DNA from: Terrimicrobiaceae bacterium
Lineage (GTDB): Bacteria; Verrucomicrobiota; Verrucomicrobiia; Chthoniobacterales; JAATET01
NCBI GenBank assembly: GCA_028713285.1
Contig: JAQTOP010000002.1
Location: forward strand, 36,427 to 100,426
Direction: 5' to 3'
Length of the DNA: 64,000 nt
The position numbers and the translations under genes are program-made. Below, one piece after another: positions 41,902-50,415 of the stretch. Position 1 is the first letter of the stretch, and every line of letters starts with the position of its first letter. The notes under the pieces are model-generated. The model searched no databases and was not told where the DNA came from. It saw only the letters and a program-made list of their open reading frames with translations.

Positions 41902-43128
41902 ATGCCATTTATCAACATGCCCAAATTGAGCGACACCATGACCGAGGGCACCGTCGCTCGCTGGCTCAAGAAGGAGGGTGATCGCATCGAAATGGGCGAT
42001 ATCCTCGCCGAGATCGAGACCGACAAGGCGACGATGGAAATGGAATCCTTCGACGAAGGCGTGTTGAAGGAAATCTTAGTCAAAGACGGCGGCAAGATTG
42101 GCGTCGGCCAGAGGATGGCGCTCATTCTCGATGAAGGTGAAGTCGCAGACGCGCCCGCGGAAAAATCGGAGGCAAAATCCGCCGCACCCGTCAAGGACGC
42201 GCCAAAATCCACCGCTCCAACGACCGAGCCAACCCCCGCTGCCCCTCCCACAGGCAGTCGGGTCAAAGCCTCGCCGCTCGCGAAAAAAATCGCCGCCGAG
42301 CGCGGTGTCAGCCTCGACGGCGTCGCCGGCTCCGGGCCGGACGGGCGCATCGTCGCCAAGGACGTGCCCGAGTCCGGTTCCGCTCCCAAATCCGCCGACG
42401 TGCCCGCACCGATCCGGCTCGAAAAGACGGGCGGTGAAGAGCGCCGCATCGAGCTCTCCGGCATGCGCCGCGTCATCGCCGACCGCCTGCTCGCCAGCAA
42501 GACGCAGATTCCGCACTTCTACCTCTCGATCGAAGTCGATGCCGCTCCGCTCATGCGCCTGCGCGCCGAGGTCAACACCGCCAACGAGGCCGGCGGCCAG
42601 CCGAAGATCACCGTCAACGATTTCGTCCTCCTCGCCGTCGCGCGCGCCGCGCAGCAGTGCCCGAAGGTGAACTCCGCATGGGGCGGCGACCATGTCGTGG
42701 AATACGGCAGCGTCAATATCTGCGTCGCCGTCGCCGTCGATGACGGCCTCGTGACCCCGGTCATCCGCAACGCCCAGTCGCTCTCGCTCCGCGAGATCAG
42801 CGCTGCGGTGAAGGACCTTGCGAAACGCGCCCGCAACAAAAAGCTCAAGCCCGAGGAATTCTCCGGCGGCACGCTCACTGTCTCGAATCTCGGTGCCTAC
42901 GGCATCGAGCAATTCTACGCGATCGTCAATCCGCCGCAGGCCGCGATCCTCGCCGTCGGCGCCATCGTCAAAAAACCCATCGTCAACGCGAAGGACGAAA
43001 TCGTCATTGGCCAGCGCATGAGCGTCTCGCTGAGCGGCGACCACCGCGTCGTCGATGGCGCCGTCGGAGCCGAATACCTCGCCGCGCTCCGCAAGCTCAT
43101 CGAAAATCCGGCACTGATGCTGTTTTAG
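41902..43128 (+). CDS. pdhC: Pyruvate dehydrogenase dihydrolipoamide acetyltransferase (E2)
   Basis: Lipoyl domain EIETDKATMEMESFDEGVL; E3-binding SPLAKKIAAERGVSLDGVAGSGPDGRIVAKDV; catalytic SLSGDHRVVDGAVGAEYL. Confidence 0.95.
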   Translation: MPFINMPKLSDTMTEGTVARWLKKEGDRIEMGDILAEIETDKATMEMESFDEGVLKEILVKDGGKIGVGQRMALILDEGEVADAPAEKSEAKSAAPVKDAPKSTAPTTEPTPAAPPTGSRVKASPLAKKIAAERGVSLDGVAGSGPDGRIVAKDVPESGSAPKSADVPAPIRLEKTGGEERRIELSGMRRVIADRLLASKTQIPHFYLSIEVDAAPLMRLRAEVNTANEAGGQPKITVNDFVLLAVARAAQQCPKVNSAWGGDHVVEYGSVNICVAVAVDDGLVTPVIRNAQSLSLREISAAVKDLAKRARNKKLKPEEFSGGTLTVSNLGAYGIEQFYAIVNPPQAAILAVGAIVKKPIVNAKDEIVIGQRMSVSLSGDHRVVDGAVGAEYLAALRKLIENPALMLF

Positions 43129-43239
43129 CCCCCCGGAGGGCAAGGCCCCCCGCCGAACCGATTTTTTAGCCGTATCGCGTTCACCGCCGGGGCCGGTTCG
43201 AGCTTGACACCGAAACATCCCCCTGGAAAACCTCGCCCT

Positions 43240-43398
43240 TCATTTATGAGAATCCGCAGGGGCGTAGGAAGACCGCCCCTCTTCTCCCCACGTTCCGATG
43301 GCTGCCAAGCCGGCAGCCTTTTTTGGCAGGTAGGCGCCAATGGCGTTCGCCGAGTCCAGCATATCGCGCAGCAAGCCTTCCTGCTTTCCATCGAGCAT
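43240..43398 (-). pseudogene. Truncated HEPN-like ORF (partner of the MNT nucleotidyltransferase)
   Basis: 52-aa frame MLDGKQEGLLRDMLDSANAIGAYLPKK..., resembling HEPN N-termini (LLRDMLDxA); the tail reads through the terminator and stops. Confidence 0.45.
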
Positions 43399-43711
43399 AG
43401 ATGGTCAGCGGATTGGCTAGAATCGCGCGACGGCAGATGGCACTGCGGCCTTGGAGCACGGCAGGCCGGCTGAGCAGGTCCACAAGGCAGCCCAACCGCT
43501 CTTCGAGCTCTTCCTTCAGCGCTCCCATCTCGAGGAGTCCGACTTTGGCCTGTGAAGCAAATTCCACCAGCAAATCCACATCACTGCCCACCCGAGGCGT
43601 GCCCCTGGCAACAGAGCCAAAAAGTTCCACGCGCGCTACGGGGCGATGCTCGCAGACGGAGCGCACTGCGGAACGCACAGTGTCGAGACGCGGCGGATGA
43701 GCGGGCGGCAT
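43244..43711 (-). CDS. MNT-domain minimal nucleotidyltransferase (MntA-like antitoxin); C-terminus may be readthrough
   Basis: VARVELFGSVARGTPRVGSDVDLLVEFASQAKVGLLEMGALKEELEERLGCLVDLL. Confidence 0.75.
   Translation of the reverse strand: MPPAHPPRLDTVRSAVRSVCEHRPVARVELFGSVARGTPRVGSDVDLLVEFASQAKVGLLEMGALKEELEERLGCLVDLLSRPAVLQGRSAICRRAILANPLTIYARWKAGRLAARYAGLGERHWRLPAKKGCRLGSHRNVGRRGAVFLRPCGFS
43300..43324 (+). terminator. Rho-independent terminator downstream of pdhABC
   Basis: GGCTGCC-AAGCC-GGCAGCC followed by TTTTTT; perfect 7-bp GC stem plus T-run. Confidence 0.8.
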
Positions 43712-43991
43712 GATTTCTCTCCAAATGAATCCCCGAGCCCTTTCAACCCACGCGACCATTCACCAAATCGACGACTCGCACGCACCTTTCCTCTTCGCTA
43801 GCCGCACAAAGCAGCAGGCGGAGCGGCTAAAGAAGGCGCTTCGGGATTACGGCGTCCCCGAAGATCGGCTGAAATAAAAAACTGGCCACTGCACACCGAG
43901 CCGTCGCGCCGTCAGCGCCAGTCTCCGGTCCAGCGACCAGAGCGCAACGTCCGAATCAAGCCGCTCGTGACGGGGCCATCCGGGAAAAACC

Positions 43992-44067
43992 GGGAGGACG
44001 AGGCTCCCGCCGAGCCGGCTTTTTAATGACGGAGGATTCCACGGCTCAGCGGGAGCTTCGCCCTCCC
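43992..44067. repeat. Palindromic repeat element (26-bp arms, three imperfect pairs)
   Basis: gggaggacgaggctcccgccgagccg ... cggctcagcgggagcttcgccctccc; a related half copy lies at 44686-44714. Confidence 0.75.
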
Positions 44068-44339
44068 CTTCCGGTAAATCGCGTGACTGCCGATATCCAC
44101 CGTCCAAACCGTGCCGCCTTCCAGATAAAAAAACCACGCGCAGGTCGCCCTCAACCACCACGGAATGAGTCGTTCGGCCGTAACGCGCACTCAGGCTATG
44201 AATGCGATGAGTGCCCAGCCGGGGATCAAAGGGATCGCTTTTAAAAATCTCCCAAGCCGCCGCGTGGTGGCTTTTGTGCGAGGGAAAGTGCCTAGAATTT
44301 TTTCAAGAACGTCTCGCTGAGTCGGAACCGATAGATCAT
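44023..44339 (-). pseudogene. RelE/ParE-superfamily toxin with two homopolymer frameshifts
   Basis: Frame-corrected reading MIYRFRLSETFLKNSRHFPSHKSHHAAAWEIFKSDPFDPRLGTHRIHSLSARYGRTTHSVVVEGDLRVVFYLEGGTVWTVDIGSHAIYR; breaks at T6 (44298-44303) and A7 (44127-44133). Confidence 0.7.
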
Positions 44340-44452
44340 GCCTTCGGATCAGCGGAAGGCGTCTCTCGTAGGGCTGTTTCCATCTCTATCACCCGGCCGG
44401 CGGTAATATCTTCCATTCCCTGCCGAAAGGATTCCGGAAAAAGGATTCCGGA
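44336..44452 (-). pseudogene. C-terminal remnant of an antitoxin upstream of the RelE-like toxin
   Basis: Frame ESFRQGMEDITAGRVIEMETALRETPSADPKA* ends in a 4-nt ATGA overlap with the toxin start; no intact N-terminus. Confidence 0.5.
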
Positions 44453-44577
44453 ACACAACCCGAAGCGCCTCTGCGAAGGATGGCATGGCTACCTTTTTGC
44501 CGGACAAACACAAATCCGAGTCTCGACAGTGCCTTGACGGCTTCTTTCCCCGACACACAGGGCAATTTAGGGATGAG
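44452..44577 (-). pseudogene. HicA-like (type II mRNA interferase) remnant
   Basis: IPKLPCVSGKEAVKALSRLGFVFVRQKGSHAILRRGASGCV matches the HicA N-terminal dsRBD-like region; the expected C-terminus is missing. Confidence 0.65.
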
Positions 44578-44675
44578 CCACCGATCCCTCGTATGTGGTG
44601 AGCACCGGATACGGCGGTGAGCGTCATGCCCCTTACCTACACGCCACAAGGAAAGACGCAACTCTGCATGATGCG

Positions 44676-45167
44676 ATGAAGACTTCCACGGCTCGGCGGG
44701 AGCCTCGCCCTCCCGGGAAACGATATGCGGAACTTGCCACCGGGTTTCTCGCGTGGAAGGCCTTCGACTACGCGCTCTATCCCTTCGTGATCTGGAAGCT
44801 CGGGCCATGGGCGAGCGGGGCGATCATGACGCTGCTCTCGCTGGTTTTCTGCCTGTTTCTGCTGCGGCTCTACGACCGACTGGGCCGCAACTGGCTGGGC
44901 CTCGAATTCGTCAAACTCTGCGGCGCTACGAAGGCGCCTCGCGCTGGCGGCGGGCACTGGCTGGTCTCGCGAGGCGACGGCGTCGCCTTCGTGGTCTTGT
45001 CCGTGAAATACGACCCCTTCATCACCACGGCGTATCTGCGGTGCGACGCTTACACCGGGAGGAACGGACGCGACTGGACCATCTTCCTCGCAAGCTGGCT
45101 CGCGGCCAACGGCCTGTGGATCGCCGTCTGCTACGGCGGGGTCTCCGTGCTGAGAATCCTGTTTTGA
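44676..45167 (+). CDS. Membrane protein of unknown function
   Basis: Intact ORF with hydrophobic helices (FVIWKLGPWASGAIMTLLSLVFCLFLLRLY; FLASWLAANGLWIAVCYGGV); the N-terminal codons lie in the palindromic repeat. Confidence 0.6.
   Translation: MKTSTARREPRPPGKRYAELATGFLAWKAFDYALYPFVIWKLGPWASGAIMTLLSLVFCLFLLRLYDRLGRNWLGLEFVKLCGATKAPRAGGGHWLVSRGDGVAFVVLSVKYDPFITTAYLRCDAYTGRNGRDWTIFLASWLAANGLWIAVCYGGVSVLRILF
44686..44714. repeat. Second copy (one arm) of the palindromic repeat
   Basis: ccacggctcggcgggagcctcgccctccc, near-identical to the right arm at 44040-44067. Confidence 0.65.
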
Positions 45168-45179
45168 TTTGTCGGGGAG

Positions 45180-45199
45180 GGCGTGCGGCCCCGCACGCC
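45180..45199. other. GC-rich hairpin ggcgtgcg-gccc-cgcacgcc
   Basis: 8-bp stem just after the stop of the 44676-45167 ORF; no T-run. Confidence 0.5.
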
Positions 45200-45303
45200 G
45201 CCTTTGATATTCACGGCTCGACCTCCGTTTGGCCCAAACTACGCCCACTCGTGTGCCGCTGGCGTATGCACGTGTCAAGCCGCGCGCCCTTGCCCTCTCA
45301 CCA

Positions 45304-45339
45304 GTCCTTGTAAATCCTGCCAATCCCGTTAATCCTGTC
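45304..45339. repeat. Four degenerate 9-nt units (consensus aatcctgtt)
   Basis: gtccttgta aatcctgcc aatcccgtt aatcctgtc immediately upstream of the lpd ATG. Confidence 0.65.
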
Positions 45340-45345
45340 CCACTC

Positions 45346-46737
45346 ATGGCCAACTACGATCTCCTCGTCATCGGCGCCGGACCGGCTGGATATGTCGGAG
45401 CCATTCGCGCCGCGCAGCTCGGTAAAAAAGTCGCGGTCGTCGATTTCGAACGCGGCGGCGGCACTTGCAACAACTACGGCTGCATCCCCACCAAGGCGCT
45501 CCTGAAAAACGCCGAATTCTACCACGACATGAAGCACCGCGCCGCGGAATTCGGCTTCAAGATCGAAGGGCTCAGCTACGATTGGGCGAAGATCATCAAG
45601 CGCTCGCGCGACGTCTCCGAGAAAGGCTCCGCCGGCCTCGACTACCTCTTCAAGAAAAACAAGATCGACTTCATCCGCGGCACCGCCTCGCTCGAGAAAG
45701 CCGGCGAAGTGAAGGTCAAACTCGCCGACGGCAAGGAGGAGACGCACGCCGCCAAGAACATCCTCATCGCCACTGGCTGCGTCTCGCGTCCCATGCCGGG
45801 CTTTCCATTCAATGGCAAGACCGTCATCGGCTCCAAGGAAGCGCTCCTGCTCACGGAACAACCGAAATCGGCCATCGTCATCGGCGCCGGAGCAATCGGC
45901 ATCGAATTCGCATATTTCTGGAACGCCTTCGGCACGAAAGTCACCGTCGTCGAGATGCTCCCGAATGTCCTGCCCGTCGAGGATACCGAAGTCTCCGTTG
46001 CGTTGGAAAAATCCCTCACCAAGCAGGGCCTCACGCTCCTCCCGAATCACAAGACGACCAAAACCGAAACCACCGATACCGGCGTGAAAATCACCGTGGC
46101 CGATCCGAAGGGAGAGGAGAAAACGTTCGAGGCCGATCTCGCGCTCGTCGCCATCGGCGTCGCCCCCGTGCTACCCGGCGGAGCCCTCAGGATTGGCCTC
46201 ACGGACCGCGGCTACATCCAGACGAGCGACCGCTACGAGACCACGCTCAAGGGCATCTACGCCGCCGGCGACATCATCGGCCCGCCGTGGCTCGCCCACG
46301 TCGCGAGCTACGAGGCTGTGCAGGCCGTCGAGGGCATGTTCATTCCAGGCTTCAAACCGAAGAAGGTCACGATCTTCCCCGGCTGCACCTATTGCCACCC
46401 GCAGGTCGCCAGCATCGGCCTTACCGAGCGGGCCGCGAAGGAAAAAGGTCTCCAATACAAAGTCGGCAAATTCGCATTCATGGCCAGCGGCAAAGCCCGC
46501 GCCATCGGCGAACTGGACGGCTTTGTAAAGCTCATCGTCGGCGAGAAACACGGCGAAATCCTCGGCGCGCACATCATCGGAGCCGATGCCACGGAAATGA
46601 TCGCCGAGCTTGGTCTCGCCATCAATCTCGAGGCGACCTACGAGGAGCTGATCGCGACCATTCACGCGCACCCGACGCTCAGCGAGGCCGTCCACGAAGC
46701 GGCGCACGCCACGCAGGGGCACGCGATCCATTCGTAA
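45346..46737 (+). CDS. lpdA: Dihydrolipoyl dehydrogenase (E3)
   Basis: YDLLVIGAGPAGYVGAIRAAQLGKKVAVVDFERGGGTCNNYGCIPTKALL; HAHPTLSEAVHEAA. Confidence 0.95.
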   Translation: MANYDLLVIGAGPAGYVGAIRAAQLGKKVAVVDFERGGGTCNNYGCIPTKALLKNAEFYHDMKHRAAEFGFKIEGLSYDWAKIIKRSRDVSEKGSAGLDYLFKKNKIDFIRGTASLEKAGEVKVKLADGKEETHAAKNILIATGCVSRPMPGFPFNGKTVIGSKEALLLTEQPKSAIVIGAGAIGIEFAYFWNAFGTKVTVVEMLPNVLPVEDTEVSVALEKSLTKQGLTLLPNHKTTKTETTDTGVKITVADPKGEEKTFEADLALVAIGVAPVLPGGALRIGLTDRGYIQTSDRYETTLKGIYAAGDIIGPPWLAHVASYEAVQAVEGMFIPGFKPKKVTIFPGCTYCHPQVASIGLTERAAKEKGLQYKVGKFAFMASGKARAIGELDGFVKLIVGEKHGEILGAHIIGADATEMIAELGLAINLEATYEELIATIHAHPTLSEAVHEAAHATQGHAIHS

Positions 46738-46768
46738 CCCGCCGATCCGCGCGGATTTTCGCAGATTC

Positions 46769-48082
46769 ATGAATATCTGTGCTCCTCTCCGCCCTCTCTG
46801 GATCGCCTTCCTCCTCGCCAGTCCGCTCCGCGCCGAGGTCGCGGTGCAGGCCTTTGGCGAGATTCCGCCCAACGCGGTGGACTCGCTCGGCGATACCATC
46901 GGCGGACTCGGCTCCGCCGTTTGTTACGACGCGAAAACCCGCAGCGTCTTCATGATGCCCGACCGCGGCGCCGGGGACGGCGCCATCGACTACCGCCCGC
47001 GCTGCTACCGCATCCGCTTCACACGAAATGCCGCAGACCCCAAGCGGCTGGACTACAAGATCGAGCAGACGATTCTTTTTCGGGACGCGGAGGAAAAGCC
47101 CTTCACGGGACTGCTTGCGGGCACCCGCTCAAAACCGCTGCGCGACGGCAGTCGCTGCCTGGATCCGGAAGCCATCTCCACCGCCCCCGACGGCACCCTC
47201 TACGTGAGCGACGAATACGGGCCCGCGCTCATGCAATTCGACCGATCGGGCCACCTCTTGCGCGCCATCCCGCTGCCGGAATGGTTTCGGCCGCGTGGCC
47301 GCGACGGCCGGCCGGATTATCGTCCAGCGCCCAACCTGCGATCCGGCCGCGATGACAACCGCGGCGCGGAGGCAATGGGAATCCTGCCGGACGGAAAACG
47401 CGCCATCCTCATCCTGCAAAGCGCGCTCGTGCAGGATGGCGGCAGGCCCGCCGGCACGACCCGGGTGGTCATTCTCGATCTTCGCACCGGCGCTCCGCTG
47501 GCGGAATATGCCTACGCGTTCGCCGATCCACAGCCGTGGAATCCCGCAGCCGCAAAGCCCCGCCTGGGGTTCCGTGACCTCTCGGTGAACGACCTCGCCG
47601 TGGTGAACGATCACACCCTGCTCGTCCTCGAGCGCGACGGGCTCGGCCGCGACGGACCCATCAAGCCGACGGTCGCCCGCTACAAATCGGTCTGGATCGC
47701 GAACCTGTCCGGCGCGACCAACCTGCTCTCCCTGCCCGGCCGGCCGTATGACCAATTGCCCGGGCACCCTGCATTCAAGCCGCTCTCGCGCCATGCGCCG
47801 GTATCCTTTGTCCGTAAGACACTGCTCTTCAATCTCCCCGATCTCACGCCGCCCTTCGGCATCTCCGCAAAATCTCTCGCCGCCAAATGGGAGGGCCTCA
47901 CCCTCCTGCCGCCAAAATCGCCGCAGCACTTCCGCCTCCTCATGACGGCCGACAACGATTTTCTCAATCCAAAGCTCGTGTTCAACGGCGTTACTCATCG
48001 ATTTCCCCGCGCGCGCGACGCCGTCCCGACACAGATTGTCGAAATCCTCGCCCGCGTGCCGAAGCCCATCATCACCCGATAA
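46769..48082 (+). CDS. Esterase-like activity of phytase family protein, predicted exported
   Basis: Signal-like start; GDTIGGLGSAVCYDAKTRSVFMMPDRGAG; DPEAISTAPDGTLYVSDEYGPALMQFDRSG; DNRGAEAMGILPDGKRA. Confidence 0.8.
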   Translation: MNICAPLRPLWIAFLLASPLRAEVAVQAFGEIPPNAVDSLGDTIGGLGSAVCYDAKTRSVFMMPDRGAGDGAIDYRPRCYRIRFTRNAADPKRLDYKIEQTILFRDAEEKPFTGLLAGTRSKPLRDGSRCLDPEAISTAPDGTLYVSDEYGPALMQFDRSGHLLRAIPLPEWFRPRGRDGRPDYRPAPNLRSGRDDNRGAEAMGILPDGKRAILILQSALVQDGGRPAGTTRVVILDLRTGAPLAEYAYAFADPQPWNPAAAKPRLGFRDLSVNDLAVVNDHTLLVLERDGLGRDGPIKPTVARYKSVWIANLSGATNLLSLPGRPYDQLPGHPAFKPLSRHAPVSFVRKTLLFNLPDLTPPFGISAKSLAAKWEGLTLLPPKSPQHFRLLMTADNDFLNPKLVFNGVTHRFPRARDAVPTQIVEILARVPKPIITR

Positions 48083-48090
48083 AAAAAGGC

Positions 48091-48867
48091 GTGATCGCTC
48101 CGCTCTTCTTCGACCGGCCGCAGGCTCCCTCCCCCCGTTGGGTGCGCATCGCCACGGTCCTCGTCCTCGCCGCCGCGCTCGCCGCGATCTGCTGGGGCCT
48201 GCTCGCGGCTTCCACCTCGAACTGGTCCGCGATCTGGCGCTACCGGGCCGTTTTCTGGCAGGGCTGGCTCCTCACCATCGGCATTTCCCTCGCCGCCCTC
48301 GCGCTCAGCACGGCAGCCGGCGTCCTGCTCGCCCTTGCGCGCCGCTCGACATTCCTGCCCCTCCGCTCGCTCGCGCTGCTCTACATCGAACTGATCCGCG
48401 GTTCGCCGCTCCTCGTGCAGATTTTGTTCTTTTGGTATGTCGTCGCCGACCATTTCAACATCACCGACCGCCTCCTCGTGGGAACCCTGGTTCTATCCGG
48501 ATTCAGCTCCGCCTATCTCGCCGAAATGATCCGCTCCGGCATCGAAAGCGTCGGCGCCTCTCAACTTGAATCCGCCCGCGCAATCGGCCTCTCGCCGTTC
48601 CAAACCTATCGGTTCGTCATTTTTCCACAGGCCATCCGCCAGGTCCTGCCATCGCTTGCGGGCCAGTTCGCCTCTTTGATCAAAGACTCCTCGCTCCTCT
48701 CCGTGATCGGGCTTCCGGAATTCACCCAAGGCGCTCTCCAGGTAAACTCGGCAACCTACAGCACCCTCGAGAGCTTCGTCCCGCTCGGGATCGGGTATCT
48801 CATTTTGACCCTCCCGATCTCCGCCCTATCGCGACTGCTCGAACGCCAATTTCATTATGAAAGTTGA
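48091..48867 (+). CDS. Polar amino-acid ABC transporter permease
   Basis: LIRGSPLLVQILFFWYV; AYLAEMIRSGIESVGASQLESARAIGLSPFQTYRFVIFPQAIRQVLPSLAGQFASLIKDSSLLSVIG; GTG start. Confidence 0.93.
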   Translation: MIAPLFFDRPQAPSPRWVRIATVLVLAAALAAICWGLLAASTSNWSAIWRYRAVFWQGWLLTIGISLAALALSTAAGVLLALARRSTFLPLRSLALLYIELIRGSPLLVQILFFWYVVADHFNITDRLLVGTLVLSGFSSAYLAEMIRSGIESVGASQLESARAIGLSPFQTYRFVIFPQAIRQVLPSLAGQFASLIKDSSLLSVIGLPEFTQGALQVNSATYSTLESFVPLGIGYLILTLPISALSRLLERQFHYES

Positions 48868-49588
48868 GCTGCACGGCGTGACCAAGCGCTTCGGCGGGCA
48901 GACGGTTCTCAATCGCATCACCTCGACCATCGAGTTCCCCCATACGCTCGCGCTCATCGGCCCCTCCGGTGGCGGGAAATCCACCTTCCTCCGGCTTTTG
49001 GCCGGCTTGATCGCTCCGGATGCCGGCACGATCACCATTGACGGCGAACCCATTCCCGGTGAGTCCCCGGCGCTTCGCCGCTATCGCGCCCGGATCGGCA
49101 TCGTCTTTCAGGCGTTCAATTTATTCCCGCATCTCTCGGCTCTCGATAATATCCGGCTCGCCCTCACCGAGGTTCATGGGCTTTCGCCTTCCATGGCCAC
49201 CACACGCGCGATGGATGCCCTCGCCCGCTTCCAACTCGCGGATCACGCCCACAAACGCCCCGCCACGCTTTCCGGCGGCCAGCGTCAGCGTGTGGCCATC
49301 GCCCGGGCCATCGCCATCCAGCCGAAGTTTCTGCTTTTCGACGAACCTACCTCCTCCCTCGATCCGGAAATGACCGCCGAGGTGCTCGAGCTCCTCGCCA
49401 CGCTTCGCTCGGAAAATCGCACGATGATCCTTGTCACCCATGAGATGGGATTTGCCCGGCACACGGCGGATCTCGTCGCCTTTATCTCCGGCGGATCGAT
49501 CGAGGAAGTCGATGCACCCGAGCGCATTTTCGGCGAAGCAAAAAATCCGACGGTTCGGAATTTCCTCGCCCGGGTTCTGCGCTATTGA
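48857..49588 (+). CDS. Polar amino-acid ABC transporter ATP-binding protein
   Basis: Walker A GPSGGGKST; LSGGQRQRVAIARAIAIQPKFLLFDEPTSSLDPEM. Confidence 0.95.
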   Translation: MKVELHGVTKRFGGQTVLNRITSTIEFPHTLALIGPSGGGKSTFLRLLAGLIAPDAGTITIDGEPIPGESPALRRYRARIGIVFQAFNLFPHLSALDNIRLALTEVHGLSPSMATTRAMDALARFQLADHAHKRPATLSGGQRQRVAIARAIAIQPKFLLFDEPTSSLDPEMTAEVLELLATLRSENRTMILVTHEMGFARHTADLVAFISGGSIEEVDAPERIFGEAKNPTVRNFLARVLRY

Positions 49589-49887
49589 AGAACCGTGGCG
49601 AAAGGCCTTTACCGTTCGTCACCGACTTGTTCACAGCTAGAAGATTAATGATTTTTTGGCTGTCCCATTCTTCTTAATCTTAAGGATGTGAATGGATGGG
49701 CAAAAACTTGTTCCTCTGTGATTTCAAGCCTGTTCCACGCCCATTTGACGATGTGAATGACTTCGCAGGTCTTGCGCCCACCTGCCGATAAACGCCTCGC
49801 GAAGGGCATTTCCGCACAAGCACGCTCAATAATTCACCAGTTATTAACATTTTACCCCCAACGCACACGGTGCTGAACCGCGCCGCT

Positions 49888-50415
49888 TCAGGGGGTGTAG
49901 CGCGCCGCGATAATCGTCGTGTAATTGTAGGAGACGATGGTCGCCCGACCCTTGATCGCGGTTTGCGTTTTTCCAATGCGCTGGGCAACCGAGATGAGCT
50001 GGGGCACACCACCGGCGACCGAAGCAGATCCCGTGTAGAGGCTCTCGCGAAATTTTCTCAGCCCAATTTTGACGCCTTCGAGGATCCGGATGCTAACGGA
50101 AAGCCGGGAACCGTTGAGGGAGCCGGAAACATCCGCGCGCTGGTTGGTCAGACGCGTCGTGCTGGCGAATTTGCCACCGGGAGAAACAGCCAGAGTTTGA
50201 GTGAAGACCACATAGCCGCCGCGCAGCGCGGGAACATTCGTCTCGGTGCGGTCCGAATCCGTGATTTGTGCGAGGTCCACGCCATTGAGCGCCTGCGCCA
50301 TCGCGGTGGGATCGCGCGGGTCGGTGAATTGCATCACGGCAATGTCGAGTCGCCCGGCATGGGCGGCCAGCGGGGTGAGGAATGAGACGGCGGCGAGAAG
50401 AAGGGGTATGCGCAT
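49888..50415 (-). CDS. Hypothetical exported protein
   Basis: Signal peptide MRIPLLLAAVSFLTPLAAHA; short repetitive beta-like sequence; no family recognised. Confidence 0.65.
   Translation of the reverse strand: MRIPLLLAAVSFLTPLAAHAGRLDIAVMQFTDPRDPTAMAQALNGVDLAQITDSDRTETNVPALRGGYVVFTQTLAVSPGGKFASTTRLTNQRADVSGSLNGSRLSVSIRILEGVKIGLRKFRESLYTGSASVAGGVPQLISVAQRIGKTQTAIKGRATIVSYNYTTIIAARYTP

Noticed and set aside
49589-49887. Firm oriC call for the AT-rich gap
   Set aside because: Boxes are degenerate, no dnaA/dnaN is nearby and flanking genes converge; kept only as a low-confidence hypothesis.
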